From positions 1 through 49,067 of the forward strand of contig NZ_JAIWPE010000006.1 of the NCBI RefSeq assembly GCF_021028955.1: a DNA stretch of 49,067 nucleotides, given 5' to 3'. Each line of letters opens with the position of its first letter. Positions within the stretch are counted from its first letter, which is position 1. The notes under the pieces are model-generated. The model worked only from the letters and a program-made list of their open reading frames with translations. It did no database searches and was not told the origin of the DNA. A program made the position numbers and the translations under genes. Positions 33,986-45,675 of this stretch are shown piece after piece. Source of the stretch: Salipaludibacillus sp. CUR1. Lineage in GTDB: Bacteria > Bacillota > Bacilli > Bacillales > Salisediminibacteriaceae.

Positions 33986-36622
33986 TTAGACATTTCTTTT
34001 TACTAAATCAGGAACCATTTCTAAAGCCTCGTCTATTTGAGAAGGGTCTTTCCCTCCTGCTTGAGCCATATCAGGGCGTCCGCCTCCGCCTCCGCCGCAT
34101 TTTACAGCCACTTCTTTAACCAGGTTTCCTGCATGGTGGCCTTCCTTGACTAAATCTTTGGAAACACTGGCGACAATACTTACTTTTTCCTGTGTGACCG
34201 CAGCTAAAACTAAAATTCCAGATTCCATTTTATCTTTCAGTGAATCAGCCATTTTTCTTAATGCGTTCATGTCTGCTGCATTGACTTTCTTAGCCAGTAT
34301 TTTCACTCCGGCTACTTCCTGCACGTCATCCAGTAAACTCCCTGCCTGTGCCTGAGCCATTTTAGCTGAGAGTGATTCGTTTTCTTTTTCTTTTTCTTTT
34401 AATTGGGTTTGAAGCTGAGCGATCCTGTAAGGGACATCCGTCAGTTTTGTTTTCAGCAAACTGGCAGCTTCCCGCAGCTGATCGACTTGACTGTTCATGT
34501 ATTCATAGGCTTTTTCCCCTGTTACTGCTTCTATTCGACGAATACCTGCGCCTATTCCTGCTTCAGAGACGACTTTAAATAAGCCGATTTCCGCTGTATT
34601 GTTTACATGGCAGCCCCCGCACAATTCTAAACTGTAATCATCTACTTGAACGACACGGACTTCCTCGCCGTACTTCTCGCCAAAAAGAGCCATGGCCCCC
34701 ATTTCTTTAGCTTCGGTTAATGTTTTATTCATTGTGGAAACTTGAATGCCTTCCCACACTTTTTCGTTCACCATATTTTCAATCTGGTCTATTTCTTCTT
34801 CTGTAAGTTGACCGAAATGGGAGAAATCGAAACGCAGACGGTCTTGGCTGACCAGTGACCCAGCCTGGTTAACGTGATCGCCAAGTACATCTTTCAAAGC
34901 CTGATGAAGCAGGTGTGTTGCTGTATGATTTTTTACAATTCCTGTCCGGGAAGAGCTGTTTACTTCTGTGTTGAGAACTTCTCCTATTTTTAAGGAACCT
35001 TTTTTCACATTGACTCTATGAAGATTTTGTCCGTTAGGAGCTTTCTGCACGTCTTTAACTTCCAGCGTTACTGATTCATTGAACATTATTCCCTTATCAG
35101 CAACCTGGCCGCCGCTTTCGGCATAAAATGGTGTTTTATCAAGAATAACTTGAATATCGTCTCCTTCATTTGCCATCTCCACCAGCGAGCCCTCTTTGAC
35201 AATCGCTTTGACTGATGAATGTGTTTCAAGTTCAGAATACCCCACAAATTTACTTTGCTCCTGAATACTGCCTAACACTTCATCCTGAAGCTGCATTGAA
35301 CCGGATTCCTGCCTGGCAGCACGGGCTCTTTCTCTCTGTTTGCCCATCTCCTGATCAAACCCTGAACGGTCAAGCTTAAGACCAGCCTCTTCCAGATATT
35401 CCTCGGTTAAATCAACTGGAAATCCGTATGTGTCATATAGTTTGAAACCCTCCACTCCTGAAATGGTCTCAACTCTATCAGCTTTTGCTTTTTCAATAAG
35501 TTTATTCAGCATGACAAGCCCATCTGTTAAAGTTTCATGGAAACGCTCTTCTTCTGTACGCACCACTTTTTGAATGAATTCCTGCTTTTCTTTTACTTCA
35601 GGATAGAAATCAGCCATTATCATTCCAACAGTCGGGACTAGCTTATACATGAAGGGTTCATGAATATTTAACTGTTTAGCATAACGGACTGCTCTCCTTA
35701 AAAGACGGCGCAGCACATACCCCCTGCCTTCGTTGGATGGAAGAGCGCCGTCCGATACAGCAAAAGTAACCGTTCTGATGTGATCTGCAACTACTTTAAA
35801 AGCCGTATCATTTTCGACAGCCTTACCATAACTTTTTCCAGAAATTTCTTCCGTTAAACGGATTATCGGCAAAAACAGGTCAGTGTCAAAGTTTGTTCTT
35901 GCGTCCTGAATGACTGAAACCATTCTTTCAAGCCCCATACCGGTATCAATATTTTTCTTCGGCAGCGGTGTATAGCTTCCATCAGGATTATGGTTAAACT
36001 GGGAAAATACAAGGTTCCATACTTCTAAATGTCTTTCATTTTCTCCGCCTGGATACATTTCGGGATCATCTGGGTCATTTCCGTATTCTTCCCCGCGGTC
36101 ATAAAATATTTCTGTATTCGGGCCACATGGTCCTTCCCCGATATCCCAGAAATTTTCCTCTAAACGGATAATCCTCTCTTCAGGCAGCCCTACTTCCTTA
36201 TGCCAGATTTCAAATGCTTCGTCATCATCCGGGTAAATGGTTACGGCTAGTTTTTCAGGCTCAAACCCGATCCATCTTTTATCAGTTAAAAATTCCCAAG
36301 CCCAATGAATAGCCTCTTTCTTAAAATAGTCGCCAATGGAAAAGTTTCCAAGCATTTCAAAAAAGGTATGATGCCGGGCTGTTTTTCCTACATTTTCAAT
36401 GTCGTTTGTCCGAATGGATTTTTGTGCATTTGCAATCCTCGGATTATCAGGAATAACCCTTCCATCAAAGTATTTCTTTAAGGTTGCCACGCCACTGTTG
36501 ATCCATAAAAGAGACGGGTCCTCATGCGGGACTAAAGAAGCACTAGGCTCCACATCGTGTCCTTTTTCTTTAAAAAAATCGAGAAACATTTGTCTCACTT
36601 CGGCTGACGTTAAATGTTTCAT
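33986..36622 (-). CDS. alaS: Alanyl-tRNA synthetase
   Basis: About 878 aa, full length. Class II core starting [22 protein letters not shown] with motif 1 to 3 ([38 protein letters not shown]), editing domain with [11 protein letters not shown] and CGGCHV, and C-terminal DHHA1 domain ending [16 protein letters not shown]. Start ATG 36622 with AAGGAGG; the frame continues upstream to 36706 only because it reads through the T-box terminator. Confidence 0.97.
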   Translation of the reverse strand: MKHLTSAEVRQMFLDFFKEKGHDVEPSASLVPHEDPSLLWINSGVATLKKYFDGRVIPDNPRIANAQKSIRTNDIENVGKTARHHTFFEMLGNFSIGDYFKKEAIHWAWEFLTDKRWIGFEPEKLAVTIYPDDDEAFEIWHKEVGLPEERIIRLEENFWDIGEGPCGPNTEIFYDRGEEYGNDPDDPEMYPGGENERHLEVWNLVFSQFNHNPDGSYTPLPKKNIDTGMGLERMVSVIQDARTNFDTDLFLPIIRLTEEISGKSYGKAVENDTAFKVVADHIRTVTFAVSDGALPSNEGRGYVLRRLLRRAVRYAKQLNIHEPFMYKLVPTVGMIMADFYPEVKEKQEFIQKVVRTEEERFHETLTDGLVMLNKLIEKAKADRVETISGVEGFKLYDTYGFPVDLTEEYLEEAGLKLDRSGFDQEMGKQRERARAARQESGSMQLQDEVLGSIQEQSKFVGYSELETHSSVKAIVKEGSLVEMANEGDDIQVILDKTPFYAESGGQVADKGIMFNESVTLEVKDVQKAPNGQNLHRVNVKKGSLKIGEVLNTEVNSSSRTGIVKNHTATHLLHQALKDVLGDHVNQAGSLVSQDRLRFDFSHFGQLTEEEIDQIENMVNEKVWEGIQVSTMNKTLTEAKEMGAMALFGEKYGEEVRVVQVDDYSLELCGGCHVNNTAEIGLFKVVSEAGIGAGIRRIEAVTGEKAYEYMNSQVDQLREAASLLKTKLTDVPYRIAQLQTQLKEKEKENESLSAKMAQAQAGSLLDDVQEVAGVKILAKKVNAADMNALRKMADSLKDKMESGILVLAAVTQEKVSIVASVSKDLVKEGHHAGNLVKEVAVKCGGGGGGRPDMAQAGGKDPSQIDEALEMVPDLVKRNV

Positions 36623-36664
36623 CTTTCCTTCCTCCTTTTTAACCTCAATATTTATGTTTTTGGA

Positions 36665-36930
36665 CATAAAAAAACTCCTCCCTGCAAAAGGGACGAGAAT
36701 ATTCACGCGGTACCACCCTAGTTACAGACAAAACTGCCTTTGTCTGTCACCTCATCACAATTAACGGCTGTGCACCGGCAGGTTTTAGCCCGCTCTCAGG
36801 AGTAGCTTATTACCAGTCTTCATCCGGAATTCTTTCAGCCTCAGGAATTCCTCTCTGCTTTCCGCGTGTGCGGCTGGAATGGGTACTGGAAATATATCTC
36901 CGTCATCAAGTTCTTATGTAGTGCTTTATA
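36665..36930 (-). promoter_or_regulatory. Ala T-box riboswitch of alaS
   Basis: The T-box sequence AGGGTGGTACCGCG lies at 36719-36706. It is followed by the terminator stem CTCGTCCCT / AGGGAGGAG with seven T (36690-36666) just before alaS. Stem I lies about 36915-36800 and includes a GGAATTC hairpin whose loop holds GCU at 36839-36837, a possible Ala specifier. Uncharged tRNA-Ala would favour antitermination. Confidence 0.88.
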
Positions 36931-36936
36931 TGAGTA

Positions 36937-36965
36937 ATTATAAAAATGTGTTATACATTTGTCAA
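36937..36965 (-). promoter_or_regulatory. Consensus sigma-A promoter of the alaS T-box transcript
   Basis: TTGACA (36965-36960), 17-base spacer, TATAAT (36942-36937): a perfect consensus promoter. Its -35 overlaps the stop codon of the upstream AI-2E-family gene. Confidence 0.9.
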
Positions 36966-38044
36966 TCATAGATGCCACGGCGCTCTCTGACAATTTTCCT
37001 TGAATGAAGAAGCAGAACTTTAAGAACAGCTAATACAGGCACTGCAAGAATAAGTCCTATGATGCCTCCCATCTCGTTCCCTATGACCAGGGCGAAAATA
37101 ATCAGCAAAGGATGGGTATGGATACTTTTGCCAACAATCACAGGGGCCAGTATATTTCCTTCGACAATCTGGATAATAAAAACCGCTGCAATTCCTAAAA
37201 GAACAAGCTGAAAAGATTCTGTCAGAGCGAGCAGTATGACAGGCACAGCACCGAGGATAGGACCGAAATACGGAATAATATTAGTTACCCCAATAAAAAT
37301 AGCCAGAAGAGTGCCATACGGCATATCAATAACCCAAAAGGCCCCCCATGCCAGAAGACCGACGACAATACATACGATCAGCTGACCTCTTATATACGAG
37401 CCAAGCGTTTGATCAACTGCCATGATCAGCTGTTTCCCGTTTCTTCTCATTTTTTTGGGTGTTAAATACCAGCTTGTATTCTTTAATAAAGGAAAGTCTT
37501 TTAATCCGTAAAAAACAATAAACGGAATAACAATAAGCAGCAGCGCCCAGTCTAATAAACTAACCAACGCTGCTCCAAGTTCTTCCAATGCGCCCGCAAC
37601 CCAGCCTTCACCGCGGGAAATCCAGTTATCCATCCGCTGTTGAAAGGTGTCCGGCAAGAATGCCGCCTGGTTTGTAAATTCAACGGTGAATTCTCTGTAG
37701 GTTCCTGCTAATTCTGGCAGTTGTGTCAGTAATTCTCTTCCTTCTTCGATAATATAGGGAGAGGCTTTCAACAGTCCGGCGACGGTAAGAACAAGAAATA
37801 ACGAAAAAATAATAAAAATGGATAAAGGTCTTGGTATATTTGCTTTCTCCAGTTTTTCCACTACCGGATGAAGCAGATAGATGATAAAGCCGGCGAAAAG
37901 AAAAGGAGTAAGCACTTTGAAGAAAAGCCTGAAAAAGGGACCTGTATATTGAAGAAATAAGATTGTTCCCGCAAGTATTAATCCAATTAATAAGACAATG
38001 ATAAGACGGTAAATCCATCGTTTCATTTCCTCGTTATCTTTCAC
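36962..38044 (-). CDS. yrrI: AI-2E transporter family membrane protein (YrrI)
   Basis: 360 aa with about eight hydrophobic segments: two near the N-terminus, a large extracellular domain (about 95-150), then several tight helices including YFGPILGAVPVILLAL and the EGNILAPVIVGKSI motif. Members export or take up small molecules or ions; some are Na/H antiporters in halophiles. Substrate unknown. Confidence 0.88.
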   Translation of the reverse strand: MKDNEEMKRWIYRLIIVLLIGLILAGTILFLQYTGPFFRLFFKVLTPFLFAGFIIYLLHPVVEKLEKANIPRPLSIFIIFSLFLVLTVAGLLKASPYIIEEGRELLTQLPELAGTYREFTVEFTNQAAFLPDTFQQRMDNWISRGEGWVAGALEELGAALVSLLDWALLLIVIPFIVFYGLKDFPLLKNTSWYLTPKKMRRNGKQLIMAVDQTLGSYIRGQLIVCIVVGLLAWGAFWVIDMPYGTLLAIFIGVTNIIPYFGPILGAVPVILLALTESFQLVLLGIAAVFIIQIVEGNILAPVIVGKSIHTHPLLIIFALVIGNEMGGIIGLILAVPVLAVLKVLLLHSRKIVRERRGIYD

Positions 38045-38073
38045 CTGGAATCCTCCTTACGGATAGTAGCGTA

Positions 38074-38102
38074 AAAGGCAGACGCAAATTACGTCTGCCT
38101 TC
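38074..38102 (-). terminator. Terminator of yrzQ
   Basis: Stem AAAGGCAGACG / CGTCTGCCTT with T-run on the minus strand, after yrzQ and before the AI-2E-family gene. Confidence 0.8.
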
Positions 38103-38129
38103 TGTCATTTGATCTGAATGTAACAGGTT

Positions 38130-38321
38130 TTAAGAAAAGGCTCTGGTCATTTGTCTCCGCATACGCCTTAAAGTTCTTCTTCTCGGCATTAAGTCTTCAA
38201 TAAAGGAAAAGTTGACCTGATTCATCCGTCTTTTCCATCTTTTCCTTGTTTTTCTGTCCATGGAAGCAGAATAGGCATAAGCACCTGCTCCAAGCATAAG
38301 GATTGAGGCCAGGGTTCTCAC
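38130..38321 (-). CDS. yrzQ: YrzQ-like small basic protein (DUF3918)
   Basis: 63 aa: one short hydrophobic segment (TLASILMLGAGAYAY) then a very basic tail (RKTRKRWKRRM, RRRTLRRMRRQM). Function unknown; place next to yrzR is conserved. GTG 38321 has GGGGGGTG upstream; a GTG nine bases earlier is too close to it. Confidence 0.7.
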   Translation of the reverse strand: MRTLASILMLGAGAYAYSASMDRKTRKRWKRRMNQVNFSFIEDLMPRRRTLRRMRRQMTRAFS

Positions 38322-38347
38322 AATGATCACCCCCCGTCTTTCACAAT

Positions 38348-38536
38348 TTACAGATCAATCTGTCGTTCATTTTCTGTGAAAAGATCGTCAAGGGAGCTCA
38401 ACGATCCGTCTGCTTCCACCTGGTGGAGGTGTAATTGGCCATTGGATATCGTCAGCTCGATAAAACAGTTCCAGCAGTAATATTGGTTTGATCCTATCTT
38501 TCCAATATCTTTGCTTCTGCAATTAGGGCACTTCAT
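38348..38536 (-). CDS. yrzR: YrzR-like zinc-ribbon protein
   Basis: 62 aa. Two CxxC knuckles (MKCPNCRS and YYCWNCF) form a probable zinc ribbon. Function unknown; conserved in this place in Bacillus. Confidence 0.82.
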   Translation of the reverse strand: MKCPNCRSKDIGKIGSNQYYCWNCFIELTISNGQLHLHQVEADGSLSSLDDLFTENERQIDL

Positions 38537-38556
38537 CGGAACCCCTCCTAAGGTAA

Positions 38557-39036
38557 TTAATGAATCAGGAGAGACGAACCTTTAAAGGAAATGCCGCTAT
38601 CTCCTGTTTTTTTGACCATAATGCCCCGCTTGAAATCCTCAAACAGGCCTTCGGTCAATTCGTACCCTAGAATTCTTCCCGAGTTTGGCAGAAAATATAC
38701 ATCTTCGACAATTCCTACCATGTCCCCATCCTGTTTAACGACCGGTTTGCCTATCATCCGGTCCTTTCCATGGAAGAAACGTCTCTCATTATCATCCAAG
38801 GGAGTAAGGACCTGGTTCCGATGAATAAAAAATCCTTTTTTTGTCCTTTGATAGTTACCCTTAATTGGAAGAACATGTTTTCTCGACCACCATTGGTGGT
38901 TTTGAATCCAATAGCCGGTTATCCTTCCCTCCTTACTGCAGTAAGTCAAGTCAGAAATAACGCCGAGCAGACAGTTTGTTTTCCCGCAAAAAACGGGTGC
39001 TCCTTTGACTTTATCAAAAGTTCTCAAGGGCTTCAC
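38557..39036 (-). CDS. yrrD: YrrD-like PRC-barrel protein
   Basis: 159 aa, two PRC-barrel-like repeats (CLLGVISDLTYC and MVGIVEDVYFLPNSGRILGYELTE). Unknown function, sits between recD2 and yrzR as in B. subtilis, where it belongs to the same locus. Confidence 0.82.
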   Translation of the reverse strand: MKPLRTFDKVKGAPVFCGKTNCLLGVISDLTYCSKEGRITGYWIQNHQWWSRKHVLPIKGNYQRTKKGFFIHRNQVLTPLDDNERRFFHGKDRMIGKPVVKQDGDMVGIVEDVYFLPNSGRILGYELTEGLFEDFKRGIMVKKTGDSGISFKGSSLLIH

Positions 39037-39051
39037 TCCCTCCGAACATTC

Positions 39052-41364
39052 TTAGTCTTTCGCAGCACCCGCTGATTCATTCGCATTTTCCTTTTCCAGC
39101 CCATTTATTAATTTCTCTTTCAGTGTCGTTTGACGGATTTCTTCACGATTGGATTCGACCGCTATCTCCAACGCTTTCCAGTCACCGCATAGAAGCAGAA
39201 AGTTTTTAGCACGGGTAACACCCGTGTAAATCAGTTTTTTTCTTAACATCCGGTAGTAGCTTTTAACGATCGGCATAATAACAATCGGAAATTCACTTCC
39301 CTGTGACTTATGAATTGAACAGCAATAAGCATGGGTAATTTGCGTGAGGTCAGGCTTCGTATAGGTAACTTCCAGCCCGTCAAAGGAGATGATAATTTCC
39401 AGCTGTTTTTCAGATGTTTCTTTTTCTGTTTTTATTGAGACAATTTCCCCTCTGTCGCCGTTAAACACATTATCTTCCGGATTATTTACGAGTTGAAGCA
39501 CCATATCGCCGGTTCTGTAAACGACGTTTCCAAACGGCACTTCTCTTCTTTGGTCCGATTTAGGATTAAACAATGTCTGGAGTGTGTCATTAAGGTTCTC
39601 CACCCCCGCCACTCCCCGGTACATCGGAGCCAGAACTTGAATATCTCTCGCTGTAAACCCTTTAGTCATTGCACGCTCACAAATTTGTTTGACTGCTTCA
39701 GGCACTTTATCAGGTCCGCACGGAAAAAAGCGTAAATCTCTGCTTTGCTGGTCGACTGACTCCGGAAGCTCCCCATCCTTAATCTGGTGCGAGAATTCAA
39801 TGATTTTAGATCCTTCAGACTGACGGTAAATATCTGTAAGCCGAACAGCAGGAACCGCAGCCGATTCAAGCAAATCAGAGAAAACCTGACCTGGACCAAC
39901 AGACGGGAGCTGGTCTTCATCCCCTACAAAGATGACCTGCATATGATTTGGGACCGCTTTAAATAATTGGTTGGCCAGCCACGTATCGACCATAGACATT
40001 TCATCGACAATAAGCACATCCCCGTCTATCTGTTCATCTTCGTCTTTTTCAAAATAACCGTTTCCTTCCCCTTTATAACCCAGCATCCGATGAATAGTGG
40101 AAGAAGGGAGGCCAGTAGATTCGCTCATTCGTTTAGCCGCTCTTCCAGTTGGAGCAGCCATCACGATAGGAAAGGGCTTTTTCTTATTTTTATAATCCTC
40201 CGGACTGACGGAAACGCCTTTAAGTAGGCCGAATACTTCAATAAGACCTTTAATAACAGTCGTCTTACCAGTTCCCGGACCTCCGGTTAAAATCATTAAA
40301 GGGGAATGGAGAGCCTGTTGAATTCCTTCTTTCTGGGATGGGGCATAACTGATTCCCAGTTCTTCTTCCACTTCGCCCAGCGCTTTTAGGAACTCCGATT
40401 CGGGGTATTCATCTAATTCATTTTTAGAGGCCATCAGCCTGTTTAAATTAGTGGCAATTCCTTGTTCAGCAAAATACAAGGAAGGTAAATACATTTTTTC
40501 TTTTTCTACAATTATCTTCCCCTCTTCGCCAAGAGCAATGACCTGGTCTGCAATGTCTAACGGGGAAATCTCATCTCCTGAATCTTTCTCAAGTAACATC
40601 TTTGCCTCTGATACTACAGTTTCATTTAGAGCAAAGACATGGCCTTCACTAAGAGATTGTTCCTGAAGAACGAACAGTACCGCTGCTTTTAAACGGTCAG
40701 GATGATTGCCTGTCAGACCTTGTTTTTTCCCTATTAAATCGGCTTTAGCAAATCCTATCCCCTCTATATCTTCGACCATTTTGTATGGGTTTGAGCTGAT
40801 GATCTCCAAAGCTTCAACCTGGTAAGCTTTATACACTTTCATGGCAAGCTGAATCCCGAAACCGTATTTATACAGCTTTAACAAAACCTGTTCAATCCCC
40901 TGATCTTCCAAAAGGGTTTTATAAACATGTGAAGCTTTTTCCTGTTTAAGCTTAGGCACACTTTCCAGTACTGACGGATTTTCTAATATGACAGAAATAC
41001 AGTTGACCCCAAGTTCATTAACAATCATCTCTGCAGTTTTTTTTCCAATCCCAGGAAACCGGTCGCTGGACAAATACAGTATAATTCCCTGCTCTGTTTC
41101 CGGAATCACTTTCTGAAACTGGTCGAATTTATATTGCCTGCCGAACCTGGGATGATCTGAAAACTGCCCGGTAAACATATAAGTAACGTCTCTTTCAGGT
41201 TCCGTCATCATCCCTACAACGGTGACTTCTTTATCATCGAGTTTCTCAGAAGACTGGTTAACCCGGATTTTCGCTACAGTGTACAGAGACTCCTCGTTAT
41301 GAAAAATCAAATGAAGAAGTTCTCCCTTGATATAATCTTTACTTTCTTCATTTGGCTGATTCAT
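39052..41364 (-). CDS. recD2: ATP-dependent DNA helicase RecD2
   Basis: 770 aa, the long RecD form of organisms without RecBC. N-terminal OB-like and helix-hairpin-helix region (about 1-220), Walker A GGPGTGKTT near 365, Walker B DEMSMVDTWL, motif III GDEDQLPSVGPG, and UvrD-type C-terminal VTRAKNFLLLCG. Acts 5' to 3' in replication-fork upkeep and repair. Followed 15 bp upstream by the TPR gene in the same operon. Confidence 0.95.
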   Translation of the reverse strand: MNQPNEESKDYIKGELLHLIFHNEESLYTVAKIRVNQSSEKLDDKEVTVVGMMTEPERDVTYMFTGQFSDHPRFGRQYKFDQFQKVIPETEQGIILYLSSDRFPGIGKKTAEMIVNELGVNCISVILENPSVLESVPKLKQEKASHVYKTLLEDQGIEQVLLKLYKYGFGIQLAMKVYKAYQVEALEIISSNPYKMVEDIEGIGFAKADLIGKKQGLTGNHPDRLKAAVLFVLQEQSLSEGHVFALNETVVSEAKMLLEKDSGDEISPLDIADQVIALGEEGKIIVEKEKMYLPSLYFAEQGIATNLNRLMASKNELDEYPESEFLKALGEVEEELGISYAPSQKEGIQQALHSPLMILTGGPGTGKTTVIKGLIEVFGLLKGVSVSPEDYKNKKKPFPIVMAAPTGRAAKRMSESTGLPSSTIHRMLGYKGEGNGYFEKDEDEQIDGDVLIVDEMSMVDTWLANQLFKAVPNHMQVIFVGDEDQLPSVGPGQVFSDLLESAAVPAVRLTDIYRQSEGSKIIEFSHQIKDGELPESVDQQSRDLRFFPCGPDKVPEAVKQICERAMTKGFTARDIQVLAPMYRGVAGVENLNDTLQTLFNPKSDQRREVPFGNVVYRTGDMVLQLVNNPEDNVFNGDRGEIVSIKTEKETSEKQLEIIISFDGLEVTYTKPDLTQITHAYCCSIHKSQGSEFPIVIMPIVKSYYRMLRKKLIYTGVTRAKNFLLLCGDWKALEIAVESNREEIRQTTLKEKLINGLEKENANESAGAAKD

Positions 41365-41379
41365 ATCGTCACCTTCTTT

Positions 41380-42045
41380 TTAATCTTCCTGCCCGATAAT
41401 CTCTTCCATCTGTTTTTTTCCATTCGCAGCCAGTGCATGTTCAGGCTGGATCTCTAATGCTTTGTTAAACATGCTTAAAGCTTTATGGGCATCCTCTTTA
41501 TATGCGTAAGCAACCCCAAGGTTAAAATAACTGTCAGCATGATTCTCATCCTGCTCAAGGACTTTTTCAAACTGCTCTGCCGCTTCATCTATTTGTTCTG
41601 TCTGAGCCAGGCACATACCATAATGGAAGCGGGCATCTGTATCGTGAGGGTTCAGCTCAATAGCACGGCTTAAACTCGGCAGCGAGCGCAGGAAATCACC
41701 GAGCTGGTAATAGCTCATACCGGTCATATAATACACATCACCTTCATGCAGGCCTCGGACAATAGCTTCCTGATAAAGGTCAACTGCTTCTTTAAAGCTA
41801 TCCTTATTAAAAAACACATTCCCTTTTCCGTAATAGGCTGTTGCAAGGCTTTCATCTAATTCAATAGCCTTATCATAAAAGACGATCGCTCTGTCTTCCT
41901 CACCCACTGCAGAGAGCAGGTTGCCGAAATTTGTAAAAGCAACCGCATCTTTAGGATTTTCTTCGATTGCTTCATTTAGTAATTTCGCTGCTTCTTCAAT
42001 ATTTCCTTCCTGCATTTCTTTTACTGCTTTCTGATTACGGTCCAT
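41380..42045 (-). CDS. yrrB: TPR-repeat protein YrrB
   Basis: About 221 aa, made of six to seven tetratricopeptide repeats (for example AVAFTNFGNLLSAVGEEDRA, ATAYYGKGNVFFNKDSFKEA), forming a protein-binding solenoid. No signal or catalytic domain. Placed between mnmA and recD2 as in B. subtilis. Start ATG 42045 after GAGAGGT. Confidence 0.9.
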   Translation of the reverse strand: MDRNQKAVKEMQEGNIEEAAKLLNEAIEENPKDAVAFTNFGNLLSAVGEEDRAIVFYDKAIELDESLATAYYGKGNVFFNKDSFKEAVDLYQEAIVRGLHEGDVYYMTGMSYYQLGDFLRSLPSLSRAIELNPHDTDARFHYGMCLAQTEQIDEAAEQFEKVLEQDENHADSYFNLGVAYAYKEDAHKALSMFNKALEIQPEHALAANGKKQMEEIIGQED

Positions 42046-42097
42046 CTTACCTCTCTCCTCATAAAAAAATTTCACCGTTGGGTTTTGCCAAAAAAAG

Positions 42098-44391
<2,294 letters not shown>

Positions 44392-44415
44392 TATTAGTTC
44401 ACACCTTTATAGTCC

Positions 44416-44835
44416 TTAAATATAAAACATATAGTATTCCTGGTCGCCTTTGTCTTTGTAGTTAGCTAAATCTTCCAACGTTGTGGAATCAAGGACGTCT
44501 TTTACGGCATCGCGGATTTTAATCCATAAATCCCGTTTAGCCGGTTCTTCATCATCGATGATCTCTACAGGCGTAATAGGCCCCTCCAGGACACGGATAA
44601 TATCACCAGCTGTAATTTCTTCCGGACCTTTTCCAAGCATATAGCCGCCGTAGGCCCCGCGTACACTTTTTACCAGTTGGGCATTTCTAAGTGGCGCGAT
44701 CAGCTGCTCTAAATAATGTTCGGATAAGTTATGGTCCTTCGCGATAGATTTAAGGGAAGTTGGACCCTCCCCATGTTTTTTAGCTAAAGCTATCATAATT
44801 GTTAATCCATATCGGCCTTTAGTTGATATTTTCAA
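44416..44835 (-). CDS. cymR: Rrf2-family cysteine metabolism repressor CymR
   Basis: 139 aa. Winged helix with MKISTKGRYGLTIMIALA start and SEHYLEQLIAPLRNAQLVKSVRGAYGGYML. No Cys cluster, so it does not bind Fe-S, in line with CymR that acts with cysteine synthase CysK. TTG start, overlapping the end of the YczE-like gene by 17 bp, so the two are translationally linked. Confidence 0.92.
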   Translation of the reverse strand: MKISTKGRYGLTIMIALAKKHGEGPTSLKSIAKDHNLSEHYLEQLIAPLRNAQLVKSVRGAYGGYMLGKGPEEITAGDIIRVLEGPITPVEIIDDEEPAKRDLWIKIRDAVKDVLDSTTLEDLANYKDKGDQEYYMFYI

Positions 44836-45472
44836 CGCTCATCCCTCTTTCCATTCTTCTATCTATCCATTGCTGACATACTGTCAATGAAAAACCTGTC
44901 ACATGGCCTATTAACAGACTGAAAAGTATTGTACCTACAAATACCGGACCTCCCAGCAGCCAGCCCGCAACTAATACGAGTATTTCCATATATACCCTTA
45001 CTCTAGCCACGGAGGCGCCTGTTTTTTGAGAAAGAGCCAGCATTACACTGTCTCTCGGGCCGGCTCCGCAACGAGGGGAGATATATACACCGATACCAAA
45101 TCCCATAATCAGTATGCCTGTAACCAGCATGATGCCCTTTACTGCTAATGAAGGGGGTGTCTGCATTAAAAATAAGAACAGATCAACAAAGAGCCCTACG
45201 AAAATCATATTTAAATAGGCGCCGAGTTTAGGCCATTCTTTTGTCATCAGCACAGATAAGGCTAAAAGCAAAAAACCCATAATAATTGTCCAGCTGCCCA
45301 CTGTTAAACCAAAGTGGTTAACCAGCCCGATATGCAGCACATCCCAGGGAGCGCTCCCCAGATCTGCAGTTATCATTAAAGAAATTCCAAAGCTCATAAT
45401 CATAAGTCCAATGAGAAAAACGCCCCACCGAAACCAAGGCGTTTCTGTTCCAATCCCCTTTATCAGATCCAT
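44819..45472 (-). CDS. YczE/YitT-like integral membrane protein
   Basis: 217 aa with five to six membrane segments and the motif TADLGSAPWDVLHIGL, repeated in part as SPRCGAGPRDSVMLAL. This is the YczE/YyaS family; in B. subtilis a member is needed for lipopeptide production by an unknown route. First gene of the run reading into cymR, an arrangement not found in B. subtilis. Function unknown. Confidence 0.82.
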   Translation of the reverse strand: MDLIKGIGTETPWFRWGVFLIGLMIMSFGISLMITADLGSAPWDVLHIGLVNHFGLTVGSWTIIMGFLLLALSVLMTKEWPKLGAYLNMIFVGLFVDLFLFLMQTPPSLAVKGIMLVTGILIMGFGIGVYISPRCGAGPRDSVMLALSQKTGASVARVRVYMEILVLVAGWLLGGPVFVGTILFSLLIGHVTGFSLTVCQQWIDRRMERGMSVENIN

Positions 45473-45675
45473 CCCCTTGTCAGTCCTCCCGCCGCTGTCT
45501 TACATCCTGTCTTGTTGTTATCACAGATACATTATAGCATAGAAAATGGACATCTGTTCCATATCAATGAAGGATTAAGTACAAATCAATTTAAACCATT
45601 AGCATTTTATCGAGCTTTGTTGTAAATTGCAAATATATTAACTGAATTGAAACAGCTTGTAAAGGTGGTATGTAT

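Noticed and set aside
36623-36706. N-terminal extension of AlaS by 28 residues
   Set aside because: It reads through the T-box antiterminator and terminator; the true start at 36622 has a consensus binding site.
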